Source: Nocardioides allogilvus (GTDB taxonomy: Bacteria > Actinomycetota > Actinomycetes > Propionibacteriales > Nocardioidaceae). Taken from it: a DNA stretch of 64,000 nt. The notes under the pieces are model-generated. The model made no database searches, was not told where the DNA came from, and saw nothing but the letters and a program-made list of their open reading frames with translations. This document shows, one piece after another, positions 40,057 through 48,283 of this stretch. The first letter of the stretch is position 1; the number at the start of each line of letters is the position of its first letter. The stretch is from positions 1 to 64,000 of the forward strand of contig NZ_PZYX01000007.1 of the NCBI RefSeq assembly GCF_003047285.1, given 5' to 3'. The translations under genes and the position numbers were made by a program.

Positions 40057-43000
40057 ATGTTCACCAAGGTGCTCGTCGCCAACCGCGGCGAGATCGCGAT
40101 CCGTGCTTTCCGTGCCGCCTACGAGATCGGGGCGCGCACTGTCGCGGTGTTCCCCCACGAGGACCGTGGCTCCGAGCACCGCCTGAAGGCCGACGAGGCC
40201 TACGAGATCGGCGAGCGCGGCCACCCGGTCCGGGCCTACCTCGATCCCGACGCGATCGTCGCGGTCGCCCTGAAGGCAGGCGCGGAAGCGGTCTACCCGG
40301 GCTACGGGTTCCTGTCGGAGAACCCCGCACTGGCCGAGGCGTGCGCCAACGCCGGCATCACCTTCATCGGCCCGACCGCCGACGTGCTGACCCTCACCGG
40401 CAACAAGGCCCGCGCGATCGCCGCGGCCAAGGCGGCGGGCGTGCCGACCCTGCGCAGCGTCGAGCCCGGCACCGACGTGGACGCCCTGATCGCCGCCGCG
40501 GAGGAGATTCCCGCCCCGCTCTTCGTCAAGGCTGTCGCCGGCGGCGGCGGGCGCGGCATGCGCCGGGTCGACGATCGCTCGCAGCTGCGGGAGGCGATCG
40601 AGACCTGCATGCGCGAGGGTGAGGCCGCCTTCGGCGACCCGACGGTCTTCATCGAGCAGGCCGTCGTCGATCCGCGCCACATCGAGGTGCAGATCCTGGC
40701 CGACGGCGAGGGCAACGTGATGCACCTCTTCGAGCGCGACTGCTCGGTGCAGCGTCGGCACCAGAAGGTCATCGAGATCGCGCCCGCGCCCAACCTCGAC
40801 CCCGAGGTCCGAAAGAGGATGTGCGCCGACGCCGTGCGGTTCGCCACCGAGATCGGCTACCGCAACGCCGGCACCGTCGAGTTCCTGCTCGACCCGGCGG
40901 GCAATTACGTCTTCATCGAGATGAACCCGCGCATCCAGGTCGAGCACACCGTCACCGAGGAGATCACCGACGTCGACCTCGTGCAGTCGCAGATCCGGAT
41001 CGCGGCCGGCGCGACGCTGGCCGACCTCGGTCTCTCCCAGGAGACGGTCACGGTCCGTGGCGCGGCGCTGCAGTGCCGGATCACCACCGAGGACCCGGCC
41101 AACGGCTTCCGGCCCGACACCGGCAAGATCACGACCTACCGCTCCCCCGGTGGTGCCGGGGTCCGCATCGACGGCGGCACGACCTACACCGGCGCCGAGG
41201 TCAACGCCCACTTCGACTCCATGCTCGCCAAGCTGACCTGCCGGGGCCGCACGTTCGACAAGGCCGTCGAGAAGGCCCGGCGCGCGGTCGCGGAGTTCCG
41301 CATCCGGGGTGTCTCCACCAACATCGCGTTCCTCCAGGCCGTGCTCGACGACCCCGACTTCGCCGCCGGCCACGTCACGACCGCCTTCATCGAGGAGCAC
41401 CCGCACCTGCTCTCGGCACGCGCCTCTGGCGACCGCAGCAGCAAGCTGCTGACCTACCTCGCCGACGTCACCGTCAACCAGCCGCACGGTCCGGCGCCGG
41501 TCACGATCGACCCGGTCACCAAGCTGCCCGACCTCGACCTGGGCGTGCCTGCTCCCGACGGCACCCGGCAGCAGCTCCTGCACCTCGGTCCCGACGAGTT
41601 CGCCCGCCGGCTGCGGGCCCAGGACACCGTGGCGGTCACCGACACCACCTTCCGCGACGCGCACCAGTCGTTGCTCGCGACCCGGGTCCGCACCCGCGAC
41701 CTGCTCGCGGTCGCCGGCCACGTGGCCCGCACGACGCCCGAGCTGTGGTCCCTCGAGGCGTGGGGTGGAGCGACGTACGACGTCGCGTTGCGCTTCCTCG
41801 CCGAGGACCCGTGGGAGCGGCTGGCCCAGCTGCGCCAGGCCGTGCCGAACATCTGCCTGCAGATGCTGCTGCGCGGCCGCAACACGGTCGGCTACACGCC
41901 GTACCCGACCGAGGTCACCGAGGCGTTCGTGCAGGAGGCCGCGGCGACCGGCATCGACGTGTTCCGGATCTTCGACGCCCTCAACGACGTCGAGCAGATG
42001 CGCCCGGCGATCGAGGCAGTGCGCGCCACCGGCACCACCGTGGCCGAGGTGGCGCTCTGCTACACCGGCGACCTGTCGAACCCCGCCGAGAAGCTCTACA
42101 CGCTCGACTACTACCTCGAGCTGGCCGGGCGCATCGTCGACGCGGGCGCGCACGTCATCGCCATCAAGGACATGGCCGGGCTGCTGCGAGCGCCGGCCGC
42201 GCGCACGCTGGTGACCGCGCTGCGCCAGGAGTTCGACCTGCCGGTGCACCTGCACACCCACGACACGACCGGCGGCCAGCTCGCGACCCTGCTGGCCGCC
42301 ATCGAGTCGGGCGTGGACGCCGTCGACGCCGCCTGCGCATCGATGGCGGGCACCACGTCCCAGCCGCCGCTCTCGGCGTTGGTCGCGGCGACCGACCACG
42401 GGCCGCGTGAGACCGGACTGACGCTGGCGCACGTCAATGCGCTCGAGCCCTACTGGGAGGCGACCCGCCGCGTCTACGCGCCCTTCGAGTCGGGGCTGCC
42501 CGCCCCGACCGGCCGCGTCTACCGCCACGAGATCCCCGGCGGTCAGCTGTCCAACCTGCGCCAGCAGGCGATCGCGCTCGGCCTCGGCGAGAAGTTCGAG
42601 CAGGTCGAGGACATGTATGCCGCGGCCAACGACATCCTCGGCAACGTCGTGAAGGTGACGCCGTCGTCCAAGGTCGTCGGCGACCTCGCGCTGCACCTCG
42701 TGGCGGTCGGCGCCGACCCGCGAGCGTTCGAGGAGGACCCGGGTTCGTTCGACATACCGGACTCCGTCATCGGCTTCCTCAACGGCGAGCTCGGCGACCC
42801 GCCCGGCGGCTGGCCCGAGCCGTTCCGCACCAAGGCGCTCGCGGGCCGCAGCTGGAAGGAGCCCGCATCCACGCTGACCGACTCGCAGTCGACGGGGCTG
42901 GCCACCGACCGTCGAGCGACCCTCAACGCGCTGCTCTTCCCCGGCCCGACCAAGGACTTCCTCGAATCGCGGGAGACGTACGGCGACGTGTCGGTGCTGC

Positions 43001-43434
43001 GGACCCTCGACTACCTCTACGGCCTGCGCCGTGGCGAGGAGCACGCGGTCTCGCTCGGCGAGGGGAAGACCCTGCTGATCGGGCTCGAGGCGATCGGCGA
43101 GCCCGACGAGCGCGGCATCCGCACCGTGATGTGCACGATGAACGGCCAGCTCCGACCGGTCGGCATCCGCGACCACGCCGTCGCCTCCGCCGTGGCGGCT
43201 GCGGAGAAGGCCGAGACCGGCAACGCCGGCCACGTCGCGGCGCCGTTCGACGGTGTCGTCACCGTCGGCGTGGCCGAGGGCGACACCGTCGAGGCCGGCC
43301 AGACCGTCGCGACGATCGAGGCCATGAAGATGGAGGCCTCGATCACGGCTCCGCGTGCGGGCACGGTCGCGCGCATCGCCGTACCGGGAACCCAGGCCGT
43401 CGAAGGCGGCGACCTGGTGCTGGTGCTGGACTAG
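40057..43434 (+). CDS. pyc: Pyruvate carboxylase
   Basis: A 1125-residue single-chain pyruvate carboxylase making oxaloacetate from pyruvate and bicarbonate. In order: biotin carboxylase (FTKVLVANRGEIAIRAFRAAYEIGA, HPGYGFLSENPALAEA-like YPGYGFLSENPAL, SVQRRHQKVIEIAPAP), carboxyltransferase (DTTFRDAHQSLLATRVRTRDLL, LQMLLRGRNTVGYTPYP, VHLHTHDTTGGQLATLLAAIESGVDAVDAA in outline, with the metal site), and the C-terminal biotin carrier ending with the EAMKMEAS lysine. Length and domain order match the classic alpha-chain enzymes. Its stop shares CTAG (43431-43434) with the convergent SpoIID-type gene. Confidence 0.96.
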   Translation: MFTKVLVANRGEIAIRAFRAAYEIGARTVAVFPHEDRGSEHRLKADEAYEIGERGHPVRAYLDPDAIVAVALKAGAEAVYPGYGFLSENPALAEACANAGITFIGPTADVLTLTGNKARAIAAAKAAGVPTLRSVEPGTDVDALIAAAEEIPAPLFVKAVAGGGGRGMRRVDDRSQLREAIETCMREGEAAFGDPTVFIEQAVVDPRHIEVQILADGEGNVMHLFERDCSVQRRHQKVIEIAPAPNLDPEVRKRMCADAVRFATEIGYRNAGTVEFLLDPAGNYVFIEMNPRIQVEHTVTEEITDVDLVQSQIRIAAGATLADLGLSQETVTVRGAALQCRITTEDPANGFRPDTGKITTYRSPGGAGVRIDGGTTYTGAEVNAHFDSMLAKLTCRGRTFDKAVEKARRAVAEFRIRGVSTNIAFLQAVLDDPDFAAGHVTTAFIEEHPHLLSARASGDRSSKLLTYLADVTVNQPHGPAPVTIDPVTKLPDLDLGVPAPDGTRQQLLHLGPDEFARRLRAQDTVAVTDTTFRDAHQSLLATRVRTRDLLAVAGHVARTTPELWSLEAWGGATYDVALRFLAEDPWERLAQLRQAVPNICLQMLLRGRNTVGYTPYPTEVTEAFVQEAAATGIDVFRIFDALNDVEQMRPAIEAVRATGTTVAEVALCYTGDLSNPAEKLYTLDYYLELAGRIVDAGAHVIAIKDMAGLLRAPAARTLVTALRQEFDLPVHLHTHDTTGGQLATLLAAIESGVDAVDAACASMAGTTSQPPLSALVAATDHGPRETGLTLAHVNALEPYWEATRRVYAPFESGLPAPTGRVYRHEIPGGQLSNLRQQAIALGLGEKFEQVEDMYAAANDILGNVVKVTPSSKVVGDLALHLVAVGADPRAFEEDPGSFDIPDSVIGFLNGELGDPPGGWPEPFRTKALAGRSWKEPASTLTDSQSTGLATDRRATLNALLFPGPTKDFLESRETYGDVSVLRTLDYLYGLRRGEEHAVSLGEGKTLLIGLEAIGEPDERGIRTVMCTMNGQLRPVGIRDHAVASAVAAAEKAETGNAGHVAAPFDGVVTVGVAEGDTVEAGQTVATIEAMKMEASITAPRAGTVARIAVPGTQAVEGGDLVLVLD

Positions 43435-44660
43435 CGGCCGCGCTGCTCGCGCTGGGTCAGCGGCGAGACGGCGAAGGTGAACCACGACGACCGCAGCCCC
43501 AGCAGGGTGCGCAGGGTGTCACCGCTGATGTCGGCGCGCCCGGCGTTGCCGACGAGCGACATCGACTGCACGCGCCCGCCCCACTCGCCGTTGCCGTCGC
43601 GGGTCGCGACCTCGATGGAGGTCAGGTCACCGATGGCCGGGTAGTGCTTCTCCAGGGCCGCGTCGTCCACCTCGACGCTCCAGGTGTGGACCTTGTTGCC
43701 GGCCCAGCCGTCGTAGGGGTCCTCCTTCGCCACGAGGTAGGGCGTCGACCCGGCCGAGGTCCAGCCGCCGCTGCTCGCGGAGAACTGGGTGAAGGCCGGC
43801 CGCCCGTCGTAGGTCAGCCCCCGGCGCGCGGTGGCCTTGATCGCGGCCGTGGCGTTCGGGTGCTCGACGTCGTAGCCGCCGTAGACCTGGCACTGGGTGG
43901 TGTCGCAGAGGTCGTAGTGCGCGGCGTTGGGGTGCGAGCGCTCGGCCGCGGCATAGGTCCTGGCAGCCACCGACTGCGCGCTCACCGCGTCCTTGCTCCA
44001 CAGCGCGGGGATCTCCAGCGGCACGACGCCCTTGAGGTAGGCCTCGAGGCTGAGGATGTTGACCGTGTCACGCGTCCCCGGGCCCGACGAGGGCATCGCC
44101 GAGCGCAGGCGACCGCGGTACGTCGACGTGGTGCCGCCCGCCACGAGGTCGACCCGCTTCGAGGCGGCCGAGAGCTCCGCCTCGCCGGGGAACGACTTCC
44201 ACGTCTTCCACCCACCCGACTTCTTGGACTGCACCAGGGTCTTGGCACCCGCGGGCTGCAGCCGCCACCGCTTGGCACCGTTGGCCGGCAGCGCCCACGT
44301 GGTGCGTGGCCGGAGCCGCGTCACCTTGAGCCCGGGCTGGGCCAGCACCTGCACGTCGCTCGAGGTGTCGTCCGAGATCAGCACCTTGATCGAGCCCCGA
44401 AGATCCCCCCATGAGGTTCCCGGGTAGTAGAACTCGACGATCTGCTGCCAGCCGAGCCCCTGCTGGGCGGCCCCCTCGGCGCCGTACTGCGAAAGCCCGT
44501 GGCCGTGGCCGTAGCCGTGGCCGTGGATGGTGATCGTGGCCGCGCCGCTGACCGCGAACACCTCCACCTTGCGCCGCGCCTCGGCGGGCGCGACGACGGT
44601 CGTGGCAGCGACCACGGCGGCGAGGGCGACGGTGGTGAGGACTCGGGAAAGGCGGCGCAT
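43431..44660 (-). CDS. SpoIID/LytB domain secreted protein
   Basis: A 409-residue exported protein with an N-terminal signal segment (VLTTVALAAVVAATTVVAPAEARR) and a SpoIID/LytB domain. Characteristic parts are GHGYGHGHGLSQYGAEGAAQQGLGWQQIVEFYYPGTSW, LEAYLKGVVPLEIPALWSKDAVSAQSVAARTYA, and VYGGYDVEHPNATAAIKATARRGLTYDGRPAFTQFSASSGGWT in outline. SpoIID-type enzymes strip or cut denuded peptidoglycan glycan strands; whether this one is lytic is not shown. ATG 44660 is chosen because the signal peptide begins there. The promoter region holds a palindrome resembling the one before the amidase gene. Confidence 0.9.
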   Translation of the reverse strand: MRRLSRVLTTVALAAVVAATTVVAPAEARRKVEVFAVSGAATITIHGHGYGHGHGLSQYGAEGAAQQGLGWQQIVEFYYPGTSWGDLRGSIKVLISDDTSSDVQVLAQPGLKVTRLRPRTTWALPANGAKRWRLQPAGAKTLVQSKKSGGWKTWKSFPGEAELSAASKRVDLVAGGTTSTYRGRLRSAMPSSGPGTRDTVNILSLEAYLKGVVPLEIPALWSKDAVSAQSVAARTYAAAERSHPNAAHYDLCDTTQCQVYGGYDVEHPNATAAIKATARRGLTYDGRPAFTQFSASSGGWTSAGSTPYLVAKEDPYDGWAGNKVHTWSVEVDDAALEKHYPAIGDLTSIEVATRDGNGEWGGRVQSMSLVGNAGRADISGDTLRTLLGLRSSWFTFAVSPLTQREQRGR

Positions 44661-44763
44661 GAGGCGTCGGGCTCCGTGACTGTGGGGTGCGTGTGGGACG
44701 GGTGTGACTGGGGTGACGATTGATCAGAACACGTCATTTCCGGGGGGACAACAGCGCGGCGAT

Positions 44764-44781
44764 AACTACAAGCCTGTAGTT
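44764..44781. promoter_or_regulatory. Palindrome AACTACA-N4-TGTAGTT upstream of the SpoIID-type gene
   Basis: Arms AACTACA (44764-44770) and TGTAGTT (44775-44781) are perfect complements with a 4-nt centre. The minus-strand TTGTAGTTA is shared with the palindrome before the amidase gene (3634-3645). It lies about 110 bp upstream of the SpoIID-type ATG and 29 bp from the divergent gene at 44810. Confidence 0.45.
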
Positions 44782-44796
44782 GTGGCGCCTCGGGGC

Positions 44797-44802
44797 TAGG
44801 GT
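44797..44802 (+). promoter_or_regulatory. -10 element TAGGGT, leaderless start at 44810
   Basis: TAGGGT is followed by CGCCGCC and ATG 44810, the same hexamer and 7-nt spacing as before maf. Confidence 0.5.
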
Positions 44803-44809
44803 CGCCGCC

Positions 44810-45472
44810 ATGGTGTGGAACCCGTTCGGCAAGGCCCGTGACCGCGAGCTCGAGGCGCTCGATCGGTGGCGTACGGCGCGCAAGCTGGCCGGCGCCGACC
44901 TCACCGATCTCGAGGAGCAGCTCGCGGGCGAACCGGCGGGCCATGCGGCGTCCCACCACCACTCGTCGGCCCTCGAGATCCACGAACGGGCGCGCGAGGC
45001 GCTGCGGTCCTCGACCACGGCCGAGGACGTGTTCACCGTCGAGCCGCTGCTCGTCGACGCGCGCTACCACCTCGCGGCCGCTCGCGCGTTGTCCGCAGGC
45101 GAGCCCGTGCCCGAGCGCCGGGAGCCCTGCTTCTTCGACCCGTGCCACGGCCCGAGCACGACCGACGAGCTGTGGTCGCCGCCCGTCGGTGACTCTCGAC
45201 GCGTGTCGGTCTGCTCCCTCGATGCCGAGCGTCTCTCGACCGGAACGGAACCGCTGACCCGGATGATCCGGGTCGGCGACCGCTACGTCCCCGTGCACGA
45301 GGTCGGTGGATATCGAGGCGTCCTGGAACACCACCACTCCCTCTTCCAGGACGAGGCCGCGTCGCACAACGGCAAGAAGGGAATCGGCTCGCGTCACGTG
45401 CGCCGACCGGGCCGTTCGCTCGGGCAGAGTCACAGTCTCGGTATCAACGACAGCGCTCGCTTCGGCGACTGA
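44810..45472 (+). CDS. Hypothetical protein with conserved CFFDPCHG motif
   Basis: A 220-residue protein I do not recognise as a named family. The N-terminus is helical and charged (NPFGKARDRELEALDRWRTARKLAGADLTDLEEQL), with a His-rich stretch (HAASHHHSS). The middle contains EPCFFDPCHGPSTTDELWSPPVGDSRRVSVCSLDAERLSTGTEP, in which the CFFDPCHG and VSVCSLDA cysteines could form a metal or disulfide site, then RMIRVGDRYVPVHEVGGYRG. A similar cysteine block occurs in some secreted or TPM-linked actinobacterial proteins (my recollection, uncertain). There is no signal peptide, so the cysteines are probably metal ligands. It is leaderless from TAGGGT. Confidence 0.65.
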   Translation: MVWNPFGKARDRELEALDRWRTARKLAGADLTDLEEQLAGEPAGHAASHHHSSALEIHERAREALRSSTTAEDVFTVEPLLVDARYHLAAARALSAGEPVPERREPCFFDPCHGPSTTDELWSPPVGDSRRVSVCSLDAERLSTGTEPLTRMIRVGDRYVPVHEVGGYRGVLEHHHSLFQDEAASHNGKKGIGSRHVRRPGRSLGQSHSLGINDSARFGD

Positions 45473-45478
45473 CAAGAT
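45473..45478 (+). promoter_or_regulatory. -10 element CAAGAT, leaderless start at 45485
   Basis: CAAGAT follows the TGA of the previous gene directly and is 6 nt from GTG 45485. Confidence 0.35.
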
Positions 45479-45484
45479 CACGCC

Positions 45485-45781
45485 GTGATCCTCGAACACG
45501 CCCTGCTGCCCGTCATCCCCGGCCGCGAGGCGGAGTTCGAGCAGGCCTTCGACCGGGCGAAGCAGATCATCGCCTCGATGCCCGGCTTCGCCGGCCTGAC
45601 GCTGTCGCGCTGCCTGGAGCGGCCCTCGGGCTACCTGCTGCTGGTGCAGTGGGAGACGCTGGAGGACCACACGGAGGGCTTCCGCGGGTCCCCGGAGTAC
45701 CAGGAGTGGCGGGCCTTGCTGCACCACTTCTACGACCCGTTCCCGGTCGTCGAGCACTACGAGACGGTGCACACCGCGTAG
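45485..45781 (+). CDS. Antibiotic biosynthesis monooxygenase (ABM) domain protein
   Basis: A 98-residue dimeric ferredoxin-like fold protein of the ABM family: EHALLPVIPGREAEFEQAFDRAKQIIASMPGFAGLTLSRCLERPSGYLLLVQWETLEDHTEGFRGSPEYQEWRALLHHFYDP in outline, with the typical W.t.e.H...F..s.e..... pattern. Members include heme-degrading or quinol monooxygenases and small regulators; nothing here fixes the activity. It is a single small domain, possibly leaderless. Confidence 0.85.
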   Translation: MILEHALLPVIPGREAEFEQAFDRAKQIIASMPGFAGLTLSRCLERPSGYLLLVQWETLEDHTEGFRGSPEYQEWRALLHHFYDPFPVVEHYETVHTA

Positions 45782-45795
45782 CTCCTCGGTCCGCC

Positions 45796-46812
45796 TCAGG
45801 ACAGGTCGACCACGACGATCGCGTGGTTGTCAGGTTCACCCGCATCGGCGACGGCGGCCGCGACCGCGTCGGCGACGCCCTGCGGCGCGGTCGCTGCGGC
45901 GAGCAGCGGAGCGAGGTCGTCGACGAAGGAGTGGACGCCGTCAGTGGTCAGCACCAACCGGTCACCAGGGCGCAGGTCCACCACGATGGCGTCGGCCACG
46001 ACCCCCGGCGCCAGCGCCCGGTTGAGCAGGTTCCGGTGTTCGTGCGAGCGAGCCTCGTCGACGCTCAGCTGACCGGCCTCGAGCAGCGCCGCGACGACCG
46101 TGTGGTCGTGGGTGATCTGTCGCAGCTCGTGGTCTCGCACCAACCAGACCCGCGCGTCACCGATGTGGGTGATGCGCGCGGTTGCGCCGTCGAGCGCCAC
46201 TGCGGTGAGGGTGGTGCCGGAGTCGGGCTGGCCGGGCAGGGCTGTGCTGACCTCCGGTGCGATCTCGGCGATGGCCGCGTCGAGACCGCCTGCAGCAAAG
46301 GCGGCGAGCGCCGCGGCAGCCAGGTCGTCGCGGCCGCCGAAGCCGTCGGCCACGGCCACCAGCTCCGGTGTGGCGATCAGGGCGTCCTGCTGCCGGTCGC
46401 GCCGGCCCCGTCGGAGACTGGCGCCAAGCTCGGCGTGGAGGGTGTCGGTCGATGTGGTCATGGTGTGCGCCTCGTTCCTCAACTGATGGACGAGGGTGGT
46501 GACGAGGTCACGGCGAGTCACCGTGTCGGCCTCGACCTGACTCCAGTACGTCTCGATCTCCTGCGCCGCCTCGGCACTCGAGAGATCGAGGACCTGCTTG
46601 ATCCGCGCCAGCGGCATTCCCAGCAGTCGCAGCGTCGCCACGAGTCGGGCGGGCTCCAGCTGCCACGCGCCGTAGCGGCGGTAGCCCGAGTGCTGGTCTA
46701 CCTCCGCAGGAGGCAGCAGTCCCAGGTCGTCGTACAGCCTCAACGCCTTCGACGTCAGCCCCGCAGCGCGGGCGAAGTCGCCGATGGTCATGAAGGTCTG
46801 CGGGTCGGTCAT
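45796..46812 (-). CDS. MerR-type regulator fused to a PP2C-like phosphatase domain
   Basis: A 338-residue fusion. The N-terminal MerR helix-turn-helix is complete (FMTIGDFARAAGLTSKALRLYDDLGLLPPAEVDQHSGYRRYGAWQLEPARLVATLRLLGMPLARI in outline), followed by a short linker helix (about 85-120) and a PP2C domain (about 125-335) with the metal and catalytic residues in place: RRDRQQDAL, VAVADGFGGRDD, SGTTLTAVALDGATARITHIGDARVWLV, LVLTTDGVHSF and GEPDNHAIVVVDL. It should bind DNA and dephosphorylate Ser/Thr-phosphoproteins. ATG 46812 has GGAGG 9 nt upstream, better than ATG 46821. A MerR-type promoter precedes it. Confidence 0.88.
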   Translation of the reverse strand: MTDPQTFMTIGDFARAAGLTSKALRLYDDLGLLPPAEVDQHSGYRRYGAWQLEPARLVATLRLLGMPLARIKQVLDLSSAEAAQEIETYWSQVEADTVTRRDLVTTLVHQLRNEAHTMTTSTDTLHAELGASLRRGRRDRQQDALIATPELVAVADGFGGRDDLAAAALAAFAAGGLDAAIAEIAPEVSTALPGQPDSGTTLTAVALDGATARITHIGDARVWLVRDHELRQITHDHTVVAALLEAGQLSVDEARSHEHRNLLNRALAPGVVADAIVVDLRPGDRLVLTTDGVHSFVDDLAPLLAAATAPQGVADAVAAAVADAGEPDNHAIVVVDLS

Positions 46813-46850
46813 CGTCTCCATCCTCCCCGGTGTCGGTCACCGGTGCGACG

Positions 46851-46881
46851 ACACTGGTGCTTGCCGCTGGGGCAAGGTCAA
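46851..46881 (-). promoter_or_regulatory. MerR-type promoter with 19-bp spacer and dyad
   Basis: On the minus strand TTGACC (46881-46876) and CAGTGT (46856-46851) are separated by 19 bp, the over-long spacer typical of MerR-activated promoters. The spacer contains the dyad CTTGCC-N5-GGCAAG (46860-46876). It is placed to drive the MerR-PP2C gene, so autoregulation is likely. Confidence 0.65.
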
Positions 46882-46910
46882 CCCGGAACTGCTTCTGCGA
46901 GGCTGTGAGC

Positions 46911-48158
46911 GTGAGCTCCCTGCCGCGTGCCGAGCCGTCCGGAGCGTTCAGGCGCTTCTTCTGGGCAGAGGCGGTCTCCGGCCTTGGAAGCGCGATCACC
47001 TCGTTGGCACTGCAGACACTCGTGCTGGTGACCCTGCACGGCGGTGCGGCACAGGTGGGTTGGCTCAACTCCGCGCGCCTGCTGCCGTACTTGCTTCTCG
47101 GCGTGGTCGTGGGGGCGCTCGTCGACCGCGTCCGTCGGCGGCCGGTCATGGTGATCACCGACGTCGTTCGCGCCGGCCTCCTGGGACTGATCCCGCTTGC
47201 GTGGGGATTCGACTTCATCTCCTTCCCACTGGTGCTGGTGGTCGTGGCCCTGTTCGGCACGGCCTCGTTGGTCAACGATGCGGCGTCCATGTCATTCGTC
47301 CCCAGGCTCGTACCGCGAGATCGCCTCCAGCGCGCACACGCGCGCCTGGACGGCGCCAGCGCGGTTGCCCAGACCGCGGGTCCCGCCGTGGCGGGTGTGC
47401 TGATCCGGATCCTGGGAGCGCCACTGTCGGTGCTCGTCGATGCCTTCACCTACCTGTTCTCGGCACTGATGGTCGCGTCGATGAAGGATGTCTCGGAGCC
47501 CCCCAGCGCCAAGCCCGCTGGGGTCGGGGCGCGTGGGCTGGTCGCGGAGATGATGGACGGCGCCCGATGGGCCTACGGAGCATCCGGCCTGCGTCGCCTC
47601 GCCCTCTCGACCCACGTGTGGTTCGCCGGCCAGGCGGTCCTGCTGGTCCTGGTCGTCCCCTACGGGTATCGCCAGCTGGGCCTATCGGCGCTGCAGATGG
47701 GTCTGGTGTTCGCTGTCGCAGGCGTTGGTGCGCTCATCGGCGCGACCCTCAGCACGCGACTCGGTCTTCGCCTGGGCACGGGCGGCGCGATCATCTGCTC
47801 GCGCGTGGTATCCGCACTGGGAGTGCTGATCATGTTGGCAGCGACCTCGGTCCCCGCAGGCTGGACTGCCGCAGCCGTCCTGGCAGCAGGACAGCTGTGC
47901 CACGGCTGGGCCATGGGCACCAGCAACTCCCACGAGATGACCTTCCGCCAGGCGCTCACCCCTGACGACTTGCAGGCACGCACGAACACCACGCTGCGCT
48001 CGTTCAACCGCGGCGTCATGGTGCTCATCTCACCCGTGGCCGGGCTGTTGGGCGATGCCGTCGGGTACGGCGAGACGCTGTGCGCTGCGGCGGCGATCTT
48101 CGCCATCTCTGCCCTCATGCTGGTCGTGTCACCGTTTCGCAATGTGCGTATCGACTAG
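46911..48158 (+). CDS. MFS transporter (MFS_3/enterobactin-exporter-like)
   Basis: A 415-residue major facilitator with about 12 spans. Landmarks are FWAEAVSGLGSAITSLALQTLVL, ARLLPYLLLGVVVGALVDRVRRRPVMVITDVVRAGLLG containing the GxLaDrxgrr-like loop between spans 2 and 3, ARLDGASAVAQTAGPAVAGVL and WAYGASGLRRLALSTHVWFAG. GTG 46911 has GAGG 8 nt upstream and gives a short basic-polar N-terminus. It is divergent from the MerR-PP2C gene and is a candidate target of that regulator. The substrate is unknown; drug or siderophore export is typical for the group. Confidence 0.85.
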   Translation: MSSLPRAEPSGAFRRFFWAEAVSGLGSAITSLALQTLVLVTLHGGAAQVGWLNSARLLPYLLLGVVVGALVDRVRRRPVMVITDVVRAGLLGLIPLAWGFDFISFPLVLVVVALFGTASLVNDAASMSFVPRLVPRDRLQRAHARLDGASAVAQTAGPAVAGVLIRILGAPLSVLVDAFTYLFSALMVASMKDVSEPPSAKPAGVGARGLVAEMMDGARWAYGASGLRRLALSTHVWFAGQAVLLVLVVPYGYRQLGLSALQMGLVFAVAGVGALIGATLSTRLGLRLGTGGAIICSRVVSALGVLIMLAATSVPAGWTAAAVLAAGQLCHGWAMGTSNSHEMTFRQALTPDDLQARTNTTLRSFNRGVMVLISPVAGLLGDAVGYGETLCAAAAIFAISALMLVVSPFRNVRID

Positions 48159-48199
48159 AACCAGCATTCCCGCCCCGGGCCACTTCTGGTCGATCTGCC

Positions 48200-48236
48200 T
48201 GTGGAAAACCAATCATCACAATTGGTCTGTGGATAA
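48200..48236. promoter_or_regulatory. DnaA-box-like sites upstream of the DUF222/HNH gene
   Basis: TGTGGATAA (48228-48236) is a perfect DnaA box (TTATCCACA in reverse) and TGTGGAAAA (48200-48208) differs by one base. They are in the same orientation, 28 bp apart, with CCAAT/ATTGG (48209-48225) between them, inside an AT-rich patch. Confidence 0.5.
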
Positions 48237-48271
48237 CTCGAACACCTGTTCCTATCTATAGTTTTCGGGCG

Positions 48272-48277
48272 TAGAAT
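48272..48277 (+). promoter_or_regulatory. -10 element TAGAAT, leaderless DUF222/HNH gene
   Basis: TAGAAT is 6 nt from ATG 48284. The DnaA-like boxes lie 36-72 bp further upstream, where a -35 or an activator/repressor would sit. Confidence 0.5.
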
Positions 48278-48283
48278 CACGCC

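Noticed and set aside
38623..43485. Very long open frame on the minus strand across the carboxylase alpha and pyruvate carboxylase genes
   Set aside because: The plus strand encodes two clear enzymes here; the antisense frame is Arg/Gly/Val-rich with no domain, a normal artefact of high-GC coding DNA.
48200..48236. Chromosomal replication origin
   Set aside because: Only two DnaA-like boxes, no AT-rich unwinding region of useful size and no dnaA/dnaN/gyrB neighbours.
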